Counted from the stretch's first letter, positions 32,394-42,191 are shown. The stretch: 55,686 nt of DNA from JAYFQF01 sp034927285 (GCA_034927285.1 JAYFQF010000044.1:1-55686), one strand, 5' to 3'. Notes: generated from the letters alone by a model not told the origin. Numbers and translations are program-made.

Positions 32394-33676
32394 GTGAACA
32401 TTTTCCGGATTTTCTGCGGGCAGCGGTTTCCACCACCGCAAATGTCCTTCTGATGGGAACGCTTTTACAGCCAAAATACTCTAAGAAAATTACCGTGCTG
32501 GCTTTGCTGGGCATTCTCGCCGCCGATTTAGGCACGGCAATTTACTGCTATCTCAGCGGGAACCTGACCTTGCTTTCAAAGCTGGATATTGTTCTGTTCG
32601 CGGTGCTTTGCTTTGCGGTGCGGCCCTTATTCAAAGATACCTTCATGCAATGGCTGTTTTCCTATATCACCGTCCAGAACATCAGCGATATCGTGATTAT
32701 CCTCAGCTTCGACGGCTCAAGGTATTTGCCCTATCCCGCCTACGCCAATTCGCTGCTGCGCGCGATTCTGTTCGGGGCTTTTCTGTTGGTTTTGGTTCGC
32801 TATGTGCGCCCCTTGTACCGGCAGGCGGTAGAACATTGGACGGCGTACTTTGCCGTGGCGCTGGGGCTTTATATCACATTCAATTACTATGTGCTGTCGG
32901 CGGACGATATTGTCGTTATGCTGACAGAGCAAGCGATACCCTTGCTTCTGGTAATCTTTATCGGGCTTGCTGCCTACGGCTCTATTTTCCTTTCACTCAA
33001 AAATCTCCAGCGGGAGTTTCGGGTGAAAGAGGAAAACCAGAAAATGCAGGCAGAGCGCGAATATCTGCAGTTGGCCGCCGGCAATATGTCGCAGCGGCTG
33101 GAGCTTATGGAGGAAGTGTCGGCGCAGAACAGCCGCACCGCACATGACCGCCGCCATTTCAACAACGTGCTTCTGGAGCTGTTAGAGCAGGGGAAAAACA
33201 ATGAAGCCACTGCCTTGTTACATAGTCAGAATCAAGTACCGCACAAAATCAGCAAGGTTTACTGCGAAAATCCGGCTGTCAATGCCGCCGTCTGTCATTA
33301 TGCCGCTTTTGCAGAGCAGTTGGGAATTCCTACAGAGATTGAGTTGGATATTCCGAGAGAGCTGACGGCAGATTCTCTGGAGCTTTCCATGGTGGTTTCA
33401 AATCTAATGGAAAACGCCATTCACGCCTGCGGGAAGCTGCCGGAAAATCGTACCTCCTATCTCCGGTTTACCTGCCGGAGCGTGGGCAGGCTCCTGCTGG
33501 AGATGGAAAACCCATGTACGCAGGATACTGTATTGGATGAAAGCGGTTATCCCATTGCCGGCAAAGAAGGCCACGGTGTCGGCAGCCGGAGCGTTGTTGC
33601 TTTTGCAAAAAAATATGACGGCGAGCTTCTATACAAAATAGAAACCGGTGTCTTCCGGGTACGCATTCTGGTTTGA
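32390..33676 (+). CDS. GHKL-type sensor histidine kinase (AgrC-like)
   Basis: 428 residues. The first ~200 contain about six membrane helices (ITVLALLGILAADLGTAIYC, AIPLLLVIFIGLAAYGSIF). A coiled linker (VKEENQKMQAEREYLQLAA) leads to the dimerisation region TAHDRRHFNNVLLELLEQG with the likely phospho-His. The ATPase domain has MVVSNLMENAIHACGKL (N box) and GHGVGSRSVVAFAKKYDG (G box). It overlaps the response regulator by 4 bases and is followed by a terminator. Its signal is unknown. Confidence 0.9.
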   Translation: MSEHFPDFLRAAVSTTANVLLMGTLLQPKYSKKITVLALLGILAADLGTAIYCYLSGNLTLLSKLDIVLFAVLCFAVRPLFKDTFMQWLFSYITVQNISDIVIILSFDGSRYLPYPAYANSLLRAILFGAFLLVLVRYVRPLYRQAVEHWTAYFAVALGLYITFNYYVLSADDIVVMLTEQAIPLLLVIFIGLAAYGSIFLSLKNLQREFRVKEENQKMQAEREYLQLAAGNMSQRLELMEEVSAQNSRTAHDRRHFNNVLLELLEQGKNNEATALLHSQNQVPHKISKVYCENPAVNAAVCHYAAFAEQLGIPTEIELDIPRELTADSLELSMVVSNLMENAIHACGKLPENRTSYLRFTCRSVGRLLLEMENPCTQDTVLDESGYPIAGKEGHGVGSRSVVAFAKKYDGELLYKIETGVFRVRILV

Positions 33677-33738
33677 GAACACGACACAAATTGTTTGTCA
33701 AGAGCCAATATAATAAACTATCAGTTTTTTTAAGTGTA

Positions 33739-33775
33739 AAAATGAGCCTTTTAAGTGTAAAGGCTCATTTTTTCT
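33739..33775 (+). terminator. Terminator of the two-component operon
   Basis: AATGAGCCTTT/AAAGGCTCATT stem with a 7-base loop, followed by a T-rich run. Confidence 0.8.
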
Positions 33776-33840
33776 TTTTTTCATGGTAACTTCAGAACGG
33801 CAATTTACAAAATATCACGGAGTTATTGGAGGAAAAGAAC

Positions 33841-35817
33841 ATGAAAAAGAGAGCTTTATCTTTCTTACTGGCATCCAGCATGGCTGTTTCTTTGATGCTG
33901 TTTGCAAGCGGCTGTGCGCAAAAAAGCAGTGTCACCGCCTTGTGGGAGGCTGGGAGCACACGAAACAAGATAGTCGTTATAAGCGATATCCACATTGGAA
34001 TTGACGACCAATACGCCGAAAACGTGGCGAACCGCCCGATATTGATTGATTTCTTGAAACGGCTGCAAAGTACAAAGGATGTGCGGGAGCTGGTGATTGA
34101 CGGCGATTTTCTGGACGAGTGGTTTTTACCGGTGGATTATCCCAGCTACACAGATGTACAGCAGTTTTACAAGGATGTCATCGCAAACAATCAGGGTGTT
34201 ATTGATGAACTGAACAAGGTAGCTGACAGCGGAATCAAGCTGGTCTACATACCCGGAAATCATGATATGACACAGGAGAACGAAGTTTTACAGGAGGCTA
34301 TTCCAAAAATCGTACAGATTCGAGATGCCAAAGGGCTGGGAACCTATTACACAGGCGACCGCAACGAAATTGCAATCGAGCATGGACACCGCTACGATGT
34401 ATTTTCCGCGCCGGACACTGTTACCAATGCGGAGCTTACAGGAAATAGCGATACCATGCTGCCGGCCGGTTATTTTTATGCCCGTTATGCTGCGACTTGG
34501 GTATTGGAAGGTCGCCCCAAGGTTGCAAAGGATTTGCCGGTGGTAACGAATGTGCCGGACAAATCCGACACAGATCAGTATGGTGCTTTTATGTATTACT
34601 CTATTCTCAAAAGCGTATCCGAGCGAATGACTCCGAACGAGAGCCTCGACGAGAAAATATTTGATATGCGCATGGATGGCTTTGATGATGCCTACACCTA
34701 TCTTGATTTCTATCCTGCACAGCAGGCGGACGGAACCATTTCCGCGCCGGTGCTGTTTAAAAATATTCAGCGCACATGGGATGAGCGCCAGAAAGTTAAT
34801 CAGGTCAAGGTTCCCAACAGCTTCCTTGAGGCGGTCGCAGGAACTGTGGACTGGGAGTATTATTTCAGACAGGCAAAGGCGCAGTATCTGGAAAACCCGG
34901 ATGAGAACGTGGATGTAGTTGTATTCGGTCATACTCATGTACCCGCATATAGAGCCATGGATAACGGAAAAAGTTATATCAATGAAGGCACCTGGATTGA
35001 CCATAACACCGACTATCCGGAGGCCACTCGCACCTTTACCGTCATAACCACTGGTGATAAGACCACGGCCGGGCTGTATATGTATGAGGAAGATGGCTCC
35101 GTGACCGATATTGCCGCAAGCGTCAGCAGCGCAAAAGAGGAGCCTGCTGCTGACGAAAGTTCTTCTGCCAATGCAACATTTGATGTCAAAGCGCTTGAAA
35201 GCTACGGGGATGACAACACGCAGGCACGCTATGTGGAGGTAAGCGGTTTAACAGACACGACGGTGCAGACAAAGCTGAATCAGGCGTTGAAAGAGTTTTG
35301 CCTTGCACCAACCTCATCTGCTGAAAAGGATACTACTTACGATATTATGCCTGTCTTTGAGCTGGTAGGCGGCAATTTGCTGAGTATCAGGACATATGAT
35401 ACCGCCCATGTGACGGGAGCAGCTTATCCTGTAAGCGCCATACGGTCACAACTTTTCGACTTGACCACGGGCGATAAGGATACAGGGGATTTATGGAGCT
35501 TTATAAAGGACAAGGCTGCGTTCAAGCAGTTGATATTGGACAAAAAGTTCGGTTTTGCAGCGGCCGGGGTTGAGGGTGAAGTACCCGAGGAAGTCAAAGC
35601 GTCTGCCTACCAAAAACTTGCGGGCAGCATTGACACCGCCGAATTTGCATCGCAATTTTACTTTGGCGACGGCGGCAATCTGAATGTATGGTGCGAGGGC
35701 GATAACCACGCCACCGGGGACTATTGGCTGTTTGATATCCCTGTCACTGAGCTGGAGGAGATTGCCGCAGACCGTCTGCTTCCAGTGATTGAAAATCTGA
35801 AAAATCTCAGCAATTAA
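33841..35817 (+). CDS. Metallophosphoesterase lipoprotein with C-terminal RsiV/DUF3298-like domain
   Basis: 658 residues. A lipoprotein signal ends in LFASGC. The calcineurin-like core has VVISDIHIG, DGDFLDEW, YIPGNHDM, IEHGHRYD and VVFGHTHVPAY, all the metal-ligand blocks of the fold. After a Ser/Glu-rich linker (SSAKEEPAADESSSANATFD), residues ~445-658 look like the DUF4163/DUF3298 domain of RsiV/PdaC-type proteins (YFGDGGNLNVWCEGDN, GDYWLFDIPVTEL). GGAGG lies upstream of the ATG at 33841. It acts outside the membrane on an unknown phosphoester. It is flanked by the two-component genes and the giant surface protein. Confidence 0.85.
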   Translation: MKKRALSFLLASSMAVSLMLFASGCAQKSSVTALWEAGSTRNKIVVISDIHIGIDDQYAENVANRPILIDFLKRLQSTKDVRELVIDGDFLDEWFLPVDYPSYTDVQQFYKDVIANNQGVIDELNKVADSGIKLVYIPGNHDMTQENEVLQEAIPKIVQIRDAKGLGTYYTGDRNEIAIEHGHRYDVFSAPDTVTNAELTGNSDTMLPAGYFYARYAATWVLEGRPKVAKDLPVVTNVPDKSDTDQYGAFMYYSILKSVSERMTPNESLDEKIFDMRMDGFDDAYTYLDFYPAQQADGTISAPVLFKNIQRTWDERQKVNQVKVPNSFLEAVAGTVDWEYYFRQAKAQYLENPDENVDVVVFGHTHVPAYRAMDNGKSYINEGTWIDHNTDYPEATRTFTVITTGDKTTAGLYMYEEDGSVTDIAASVSSAKEEPAADESSSANATFDVKALESYGDDNTQARYVEVSGLTDTTVQTKLNQALKEFCLAPTSSAEKDTTYDIMPVFELVGGNLLSIRTYDTAHVTGAAYPVSAIRSQLFDLTTGDKDTGDLWSFIKDKAAFKQLILDKKFGFAAAGVEGEVPEEVKASAYQKLAGSIDTAEFASQFYFGDGGNLNVWCEGDNHATGDYWLFDIPVTELEEIAADRLLPVIENLKNLSN

Positions 35818-35839
35818 AATTCGGGTCGGTCAATCTGAA

Positions 35840-35878
35840 GTAAAACGGCATTCCGCATACTTCGGGATGCCGTTTTAC
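35840..35878 (+). terminator. Terminator after the metallophosphoesterase gene
   Basis: GTAAAACGGCAT/ATGCCGTTTTAC stem with a further CCG/CGG pair. The right arm supplies the T-run. Confidence 0.72.
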
Positions 35879-35902
35879 CCTTACTGAAGGGAGCGTGATC
35901 AC

Positions 35903-36124
35903 ATGGAAAACCGTCGGCGCAGACAGGAGGATGCGCCCCTTTCCGCGCCTAACGCAGAGGGCAACGTTTGGCCAAAACAGGTTTGTCCGGCCTTTGAGCC
36001 AAGAGCGGATACGCCGGTCGGGCTGCGGCAGTGCTGGTATTGCCGCTGCGCCGACTTTCATTTGAACAAGGCCCGTTCACTGGATGTGGGCGTATGCTAT
36101 TGGCCGAAAAAAATATCAAAATAG
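35903..36124 (+). CDS. Small cysteine-containing protein of unknown function
   Basis: 73 residues, GGGAG upstream. Five Cys, including QCWYCRC, with VGVCYWPKK near the end, suggest a small metal-binding (zinc-ribbon-like) fold. The N-terminus is Arg/Gln-rich and not a signal peptide. The gene ends 14 bases before the giant surface protein start and follows a terminator, so the two form an operon. I do not recognise a characterised family. Confidence 0.6.
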   Translation: MENRRRRQEDAPLSAPNAEGNVWPKQVCPAFEPRADTPVGLRQCWYCRCADFHLNKARSLDVGVCYWPKKISK

Positions 36125-36138
36125 GAGGAAACGGAAAA

Positions 36139-39100
36139 GTGAGAAAAAGAATTTTAAGTATTCTGCTTTCGGTATGTATGATGCTGACTATGCTGCCGAT
36201 TTCGGCTATGGCGGAAGGAGTCGACTCTTCAATCGGTATGAGCGGAGAAATTATAGCATTTGCACCGCTTGCCGAAACAGAAAAGTCGGTACCGACCGGT
36301 AAAGCGATTGAGGACTTGGAGTTTCCTGAAACCCTGACGGCAACGGTGAGGACAGCCGTAGCTGCTGATAGCGGCACCGCAGAGGAACCCGTACAGGATT
36401 CAGGGAACTCAGACAAGAGTTCTGTATCAGGAAACTTGACGGTTGCCACCACTGGTTCTGACATAAAAGTGGAAACAAATGAACCGCAGAAACAGGAAAA
36501 AGTGGAAGAAGCTGTTCCTCGTTGGGAAGAAAAAACCGCAGAGATTCCGGTTACATGGACAGCCGAGCCGGAATATAACGGAAATGAAAACGGCGTTTAT
36601 GTATTTAAGCCGGAGATTGAAGGCTATACCGTAAGTGCCGATCTGCCGGAAATTACCGTGACGGTGGGGACGCAGCCACTGAGGATGGCGCTGCGGACAG
36701 GTACTTCTGTCACCTACGGCGACTTTTCGGTCAGCATAGACGAAGATGGCGTTGCACCGACTTATACCGACGGTATACTGACCTTTGGCACGGCGGGGGA
36801 ATATACCATCGGCATGGCTGGGGGAAATGACTCCACCTCCGATGTGATCGTGGTCAATGCGACAGGCGAGGTTAAGCTGAACCTTGACGGTGTAAACATT
36901 ACCGCACCGATGGGCTTGGCGTATAGAGCCGGAAGTGATGCACTGACTGTGACAAGCGGCACGGTCACCTTGAACGTGATTGCAAATAGTAGCCTGACGG
37001 GCGGTATTGGCGGTCCCGACGGCATGAACACCGCCCCCGCTGGTAACGGCGGCGCCGGTGTCATTGGGGATGTAAGGGTCACGGGTACAGCGACGCTCAC
37101 CGTTACCGGTGGCTGCAAAGGCACACATCAGATGTTTGGTACGGATGGCCTGGCCGGAATGGGCATCATCGGCAACGTGAATGTTTCCGGCACTGCTACC
37201 CTGATCGCCAGCAGCGGCAGCGGTATGGCTGGCATGGCCATCAGCAACGCCGCTAAAAACAACGGCGGCACAATCACCGTGGGCGAGGGCTATACTGTCG
37301 TTGCTGGGGCGGACGCTAACACAGCCTTACCCACTGATTCAACCTCAACCATCGCACTGTATGTCGCCATCACCCCGCCTCCGGTCCTCCCTGCGGCGGA
37401 GGCATACGCCGAGGGCGCAACCAGCCCCACCGACTATGATCTGGACACCGGTAACAAAACCCTCACCATCAAAACCGCCAAGGGCGCGGCGTTCTGGTCG
37501 GCAAACGGCGCGAGCTATCTTGACTACACCATCCTTCTTGCCGACGACATCAACGTGTCCGGCTTCCTCTGGACGCCGGTGGGCAATGCTGCCGGCTCCA
37601 AATTTGAAGGCAGCTTCGACGGACAGGGGCACAGCATTTCGGGACTGACCATCACAGCGGCAAACAACGAATATGCCGGTCTGTTCGGCGGCGCGTTTGG
37701 CGCGACCATTCAAAATCTCTGCGTCTCCGGCACGATAGAGGTGACCGAAACAGATGAATTGTACATAGGCGGCATTGCCGGCTGCCTTGGCAACAGCAGC
37801 ACCATCCGTAATTGCTGTAGCCATGTGGGTATCAGCGGCACTGCAAATTCCGTCAGCGCGGGCGGTATCGTGGGATTGCTGAACAGCGGCGCCATAGAAA
37901 ACTGCTTTAACACCGGCGCTGTATCCGGTACCGGCGCTAATAGGGTGATAGCAGGCGGTATTTACGGCGAAATCAGCACCTACAGGAACAATATTGGAAC
38001 GGTTAAGAACAGCTATAACACCGGCAGCGTAACCGGCAGCGGCAGCGGCAGTTCAATGGTTGGCGCGCTTGGCGGCGGCGCGGCAAGCAACATTGTGCTG
38101 GAAAATTGCTATTATTTATCGGGCACGGCAAGCGCGGCTTTCGGATATGGCAGTGACTCAAACGGCACCAGCTTTACGTCGGGCGGAGCGGGTACCCTCC
38201 TCGCCGCCCTCAACGGCTGGGTCGCCGCAGAGGATAGCGCCGATTACCGCACATGGACTGCCGACAATGCGACACCGCTCACTAACAGCGGCTACCCTGT
38301 GTTCGCCGCGGTGTGGGGTACGGAAACCCCTATTTTTGTGAATTGCTTCGGCAGGGTAAAAACGGCAAAAGATGAAACTCCCAACGGCGGTATCGAGGAT
38401 TACGGATACATCTTTTCCGGTTGGTACACCGCGCCCAACGGCGAGGGTACAAAATTGGGCGACACTGACCCGGGCACCATTGGCACCCACTATTACGCCA
38501 AGTGGACGCATAACGGCCACACCGTCCGCACCACGGCGCTGGATTTGCGGGATATCAGTGAGAGCAAGCTTTACGGTTCAGGCAAAAGCGGCGATGTCTA
38601 CACCAACGCCGCCGAGGGCTGGACGTGGTACGCCGCAGAAACCACAGTCAGCAGCGAAACCTACGCCGCCAACACCCTTGTGCTTTCCGGTCTGACCCTC
38701 CATACCGCCGCCTCCGCCGCTCTGTCGGTTCCGGACGGTACGACCGTTGTGGCGGCGGAGGGTATGGAGAACCGAGTGTGGAGCGGCTACACCTCATCAA
38801 CCGATGAGGATGCCGAGGCCTACGGCATTTATGGCGCAGACGCGCTAAACATCCGGGGCGGCGGCACGCTGAATGTCCTTGCGGGCAGCGCCAACAGCGT
38901 TTCGGGATATTCCAGCAGTATCGGAATTTTCAGCAAGGGTGATCTAACGATTTCGGATGCCGTCACAGTCACCGCCAGAGGCAACTCAGCAGCCGGAGGC
39001 GACAACAGCATGAGCGCCGGAATATCGAGCGATACGGAGATTGTCGTTTCCGGCGGCACGGTTTCCGCCACCGGGAACTCTGCAGATGCAAGCATTGGCA

Positions 39101-41931
39101 TTTACTGCGGCTATGACGTCGGCAACCAAAAAACAGGGACAATCGTTATTAGCGGCGGCACGGTCACCGCGACAGGCGGCACGGTGCCCAATGGAGGGAC
39201 GAGCATCGGGCTTGTGTCCATCATAAAGATTGCCATTTCAGGCGGCACGGTCGCTGCGACAGGCGGCAGTGCCGGTTCAAACGGTTCAAGTATCGGAATG
39301 TACGGCAGCAATGATGACGGCGACGCGGAAATCGTGATCAGCGGCGGGCGGGTTACCGCAAAAAGCGGCAGCGAGGGAACCTCCATGGCTGTTTATGCCG
39401 ACGGCACGCTCACCGTGGGCAGCAGCGACAAAATAGCGGCAATTGAAAATGCCACTGACGGCTCAGGCACGATTACAACGAGCAGCGGAGAAATCACCAG
39501 CAAAACGCTCGTCATGTCCGGCATCAACCCGGTGGAAATCACTTTCACCACTTACGCCATTACCGCGAATTCCGCGACTCATGGCAGCTACACCGTGAAG
39601 GTAAACGGCAGCCCGGCAGTATCGGCACAGCTCAACGACACGGTTACTATTACGCCCACGGCAAGCAGCGGCTATGAATTGGACACCATTTCGGTTTGCA
39701 AGACCGGAGATTCAGGCACAACCGTGACGGTTACAAACGGCAGTTTCACCATGCCCGACTATGCGGTCACCGTCAATGTCACCTTTAAGGTAAACAGTAC
39801 CCCCACCTACACCATCAGCGGCACTATTAAGGGCAGCGATACCAGTGCGGGCATCCCCGCAAGCTTGCAGCTCAAAAACAGCAGCGGTAATGTGGGCAAT
39901 GTGGTGACAGCGGCGGCAGACGGTAGCTATAGTATTACCGGAGTTCCTGCCGGGAGCTACACCATTGCAGTCAGCTACGCAGGCTATGACAGCGGCACAA
40001 TCACCGGGATTACCGTATCAAACGCCGCAATCACCGGCGCAAATTTGACGCTGACCAAAAGCGGCATAGGACTCACCGACGCACAAAAACTTGCCGCAGC
40101 CCAGGCCGCAATTATGGCGGCAATCAACCGGATGTCATTTTCCAACAGTACAACGGCGGCGGATATTTTAAGTGTCGCACAAGCCGCTTCACTCTATGGC
40201 GTGACCGTGGCATGGGATACTGCGAATGGATTTACAAAAACGCAGGCAACCGCCTCTGCCAAAGGCTCCATCAGGGGTACTCTTAAGCTGACGCTTAATC
40301 AAGAGAGCGATGGGATTGGAATCGACGCAACCATCGCCAAGCTATCCACAGGTGGTGATAATGGCGGTGGCGGCTCCGATAGCGGCGGTTCTACACCCCC
40401 TCCGTCCACCAAGCCAACCGAGCCGGTTACCGGCAGCACAGAAAATAAGGCTACGGTGGACAATAAAGGCAACGCCAGCGTCAGTCTGACCGACAAAAAC
40501 ATCACCGACGCTATTGCGAACGCAAAGGCCGAGGCAGCGAAAAAAGGCGTGAACGCAGGCGAAATCACGGCGGTGATCCATGTCACCACCGGAGGTAAGA
40601 ACGCAGACACCGTGACGGTCAATCTGCCCAAGACCACACAGGAGCAGGTCATCGGCAACAAGATTGCCAGCGTTCAGCTTGTCATTGACCGCCCCGACCT
40701 TACCATCGGCATTGACCTTGCGGCGGTAACGGAGATCAACCGGCAGGCAAAGGCTGATGTACAGCTTTCCGCAACTCGCATGGACAATACAAAGCTGTCC
40801 GGCGATGCAAAGGCCGCCATCGGCAACCGTCCTGCATATGACCTCAAAACATTCTACGGCAATGGCAAGTCAGTGACAGACTTTGGCAAGGGAAGCGTTA
40901 GCGTGGAGATCCCTTATACCCTGCAAAAAGGAGAGCTTGCAGGCAACGTCTACGCCGTCTATGTGGACTCCAAGGGTAAGGTGACCTACCTTACCGATTC
41001 CAGCTACGATGCAAAGCGCGGGACGGTGGTGTTTTCCACCAGCCATTTCTCTACTTACGGCGTAGCCTACAAAGCCAGCTTCAAATTTACCGACATCAAT
41101 GGTCATTGGGCAAAGGACGATATTCTCTTTGTCGCAAACCGTGGCCTTATGACCGGTACCAGCGCTACCACGTTCAGCCCCAACGGTTCTATGACACGGG
41201 GAATGTTTGTAACCGCACTCGGACGTTTGGCAAATGCCGACATAAGCGCCTATAAGCAATCTGGCTTTACCGATGTAAAGGCTGACGCCTACTACATGGG
41301 CTACATCGAATGGGGCGTGAAAAACAACATTCTGGTCGGCATCGGCGGCGGCAAGTTCGACCCGGACGGCCTTGTGACCCGTGAGCAGATGGCGGTTATT
41401 ATGGACAGATATGCCACGGCTATCGGATTCAAACTACCGGAAGTTCACACACAGAATGTCTTTGCGGACAATGCCAAAATTGGTGCTTGGGCGGCTCCTT
41501 CCGTAAAGCGTGTCCAGATGGCAGGCATCATTCAGGGCAAGAGCAATAATCTCTATGACCCGCAGGGTACAGCCACAAGAGCCGAGGTGTCCGCTGTTCT
41601 GCGCCGCTTTGTGGAGGTGGCGATTTTCAGCGACACAGCGCAGGGCTGGACGATGAACGATTCCGGCAAATGGATGTACTACGAAAACGGCAAGCCCGTC
41701 ATCGGCAAGAAGGACATCGACGGCTCGACCTACACCTTTGACCAGTACGGCGTAACATCAGATGTGCCGAAAAACCTGCGGTACACCACCTACACGGTAC
41801 AAAAGGGCGACAGCTTCTGGAGCATCGCCCGCAAGTTGGACTGCACTATAAGCGAGTTGGAACGACTGAATAACAAAAGCCGGTTTTCTATTATCCACCC
41901 CGGCGATGTACTTCGGGTGCCGGAAAAGTAA
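36139..41931 (+). CDS. Giant S-layer-homology/LysM surface protein
   Basis: 1,930 residues from a GTG with AGGAGG 9-10 bases upstream. A signal peptide (KRILSILLSVCMMLTMLPIS|AMA) is followed by an N-terminal region, then many short beta-repeats (ISGGTVTATGG type, ~residues 960-1110). GLUG-type motifs (IENCFNTGAVSGTG, VKNSYNTGSVTGSG) lie at ~540-640, an InlB B-repeat-like unit (FSGWYTAPNGEGTKLG) at ~755, and a carboxypeptidase-regulatory-like domain (ITGVPAGSYTIAVSYAGYD) at ~1225-1310. Three SLH domains (FTDINGHWAKDDILFVANRG, FTDVKADAYYMGYIEWGVK, GAWAAPSVKRVQMAGIIQG) fill ~1650-1835, a YYENGKPVIGKK wall-binding-like repeat follows, and the C-terminus is a LysM (YTVQKGDSFWSIARKLDCT). The product is anchored to the wall and probably acts as an adhesin. 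A c-di-GMP riboswitch follows the stop. Confidence 0.92.
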   Translation: MRKRILSILLSVCMMLTMLPISAMAEGVDSSIGMSGEIIAFAPLAETEKSVPTGKAIEDLEFPETLTATVRTAVAADSGTAEEPVQDSGNSDKSSVSGNLTVATTGSDIKVETNEPQKQEKVEEAVPRWEEKTAEIPVTWTAEPEYNGNENGVYVFKPEIEGYTVSADLPEITVTVGTQPLRMALRTGTSVTYGDFSVSIDEDGVAPTYTDGILTFGTAGEYTIGMAGGNDSTSDVIVVNATGEVKLNLDGVNITAPMGLAYRAGSDALTVTSGTVTLNVIANSSLTGGIGGPDGMNTAPAGNGGAGVIGDVRVTGTATLTVTGGCKGTHQMFGTDGLAGMGIIGNVNVSGTATLIASSGSGMAGMAISNAAKNNGGTITVGEGYTVVAGADANTALPTDSTSTIALYVAITPPPVLPAAEAYAEGATSPTDYDLDTGNKTLTIKTAKGAAFWSANGASYLDYTILLADDINVSGFLWTPVGNAAGSKFEGSFDGQGHSISGLTITAANNEYAGLFGGAFGATIQNLCVSGTIEVTETDELYIGGIAGCLGNSSTIRNCCSHVGISGTANSVSAGGIVGLLNSGAIENCFNTGAVSGTGANRVIAGGIYGEISTYRNNIGTVKNSYNTGSVTGSGSGSSMVGALGGGAASNIVLENCYYLSGTASAAFGYGSDSNGTSFTSGGAGTLLAALNGWVAAEDSADYRTWTADNATPLTNSGYPVFAAVWGTETPIFVNCFGRVKTAKDETPNGGIEDYGYIFSGWYTAPNGEGTKLGDTDPGTIGTHYYAKWTHNGHTVRTTALDLRDISESKLYGSGKSGDVYTNAAEGWTWYAAETTVSSETYAANTLVLSGLTLHTAASAALSVPDGTTVVAAEGMENRVWSGYTSSTDEDAEAYGIYGADALNIRGGGTLNVLAGSANSVSGYSSSIGIFSKGDLTISDAVTVTARGNSAAGGDNSMSAGISSDTEIVVSGGTVSATGNSADASIGIYCGYDVGNQKTGTIVISGGTVTATGGTVPNGGTSIGLVSIIKIAISGGTVAATGGSAGSNGSSIGMYGSNDDGDAEIVISGGRVTAKSGSEGTSMAVYADGTLTVGSSDKIAAIENATDGSGTITTSSGEITSKTLVMSGINPVEITFTTYAITANSATHGSYTVKVNGSPAVSAQLNDTVTITPTASSGYELDTISVCKTGDSGTTVTVTNGSFTMPDYAVTVNVTFKVNSTPTYTISGTIKGSDTSAGIPASLQLKNSSGNVGNVVTAAADGSYSITGVPAGSYTIAVSYAGYDSGTITGITVSNAAITGANLTLTKSGIGLTDAQKLAAAQAAIMAAINRMSFSNSTTAADILSVAQAASLYGVTVAWDTANGFTKTQATASAKGSIRGTLKLTLNQESDGIGIDATIAKLSTGGDNGGGGSDSGGSTPPPSTKPTEPVTGSTENKATVDNKGNASVSLTDKNITDAIANAKAEAAKKGVNAGEITAVIHVTTGGKNADTVTVNLPKTTQEQVIGNKIASVQLVIDRPDLTIGIDLAAVTEINRQAKADVQLSATRMDNTKLSGDAKAAIGNRPAYDLKTFYGNGKSVTDFGKGSVSVEIPYTLQKGELAGNVYAVYVDSKGKVTYLTDSSYDAKRGTVVFSTSHFSTYGVAYKASFKFTDINGHWAKDDILFVANRGLMTGTSATTFSPNGSMTRGMFVTALGRLANADISAYKQSGFTDVKADAYYMGYIEWGVKNNILVGIGGGKFDPDGLVTREQMAVIMDRYATAIGFKLPEVHTQNVFADNAKIGAWAAPSVKRVQMAGIIQGKSNNLYDPQGTATRAEVSAVLRRFVEVAIFSDTAQGWTMNDSGKWMYYENGKPVIGKKDIDGSTYTFDQYGVTSDVPKNLRYTTYTVQKGDSFWSIARKLDCTISELERLNNKSRFSIIHPGDVLRVPEK

Positions 41932-41950
41932 TAGAAACAACAAATCAATA

Positions 41951-42036
41951 AAGCTATGGGCAAACCCGGCCAAAGCCGGGGACGCAAAGCCGAGGGTCTA
42001 AGGTGTCTTAGGACGCTATGATAGTCTGGCTGCTGA
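41951..42036 (+). promoter_or_regulatory. Cyclic di-GMP-I (GEMM) riboswitch
   Basis: The aptamer core is plain: ATGGGCAAACCCGG, the short P2 hairpin, GGGGACGCAAAGCC, then GAGGGTCTAAGG, a P3 stem and ATGATAGTCTGGCTGC. These are the conserved GGCAAAC, GACGCAAAGCC and GG(N)CUA elements. The tetraloop between the P2 arms is CAAA rather than GNRA. It begins 20 bases after the surface-protein stop and is followed by a terminator, but no ordinary gene follows in its sense. Confidence 0.93.
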
Positions 42037-42045
42037 CAGTTAAGC

Positions 42046-42080
42046 AAAGCCTGCCCTTCATACTCGGAGGGCAGGCTTTT
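42046..42080 (+). terminator. Terminator forming the expression platform of the riboswitch
   Basis: AAAGCCTGCCCT/AGGGCAGGCTTT stem with a 10-base loop, ending in TTTT, about 10 bases after the aptamer. Confidence 0.85.
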
Positions 42081-42149
42081 GCGGGTTTTAACAGATGCTT
42101 CAGATATCAAGATACCGGCTTTCGCTGCTATGGCGAGAGAGGTATCCAT

Positions 42150-42191
42150 ATGAAAATATTCCGCTTTTATCCCTTTTCGAGGTGTAAATAG
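42150..42191 (+). CDS. Possible 13-residue ORF downstream of the riboswitch terminator
   Basis: MKIFRFYPFSRCK with GAGAGAGG upstream of the ATG. It lies between the riboswitch terminator and a second terminator (42254-42296). It is short enough to be chance. Confidence 0.3.
   Translation: MKIFRFYPFSRCK

Noticed and set aside
36950..39500. Short GGC-rich repeats that could be taken for a CRISPR-like or minisatellite array
   Set aside because: They keep the reading frame and encode beta-repeats of the surface protein; spacing is irregular and there are no unique spacers.
41790..42149. 119-codon minus-strand frame across the riboswitch
   Set aside because: It reads the complement of the LysM end and of a well-conserved GEMM aptamer.
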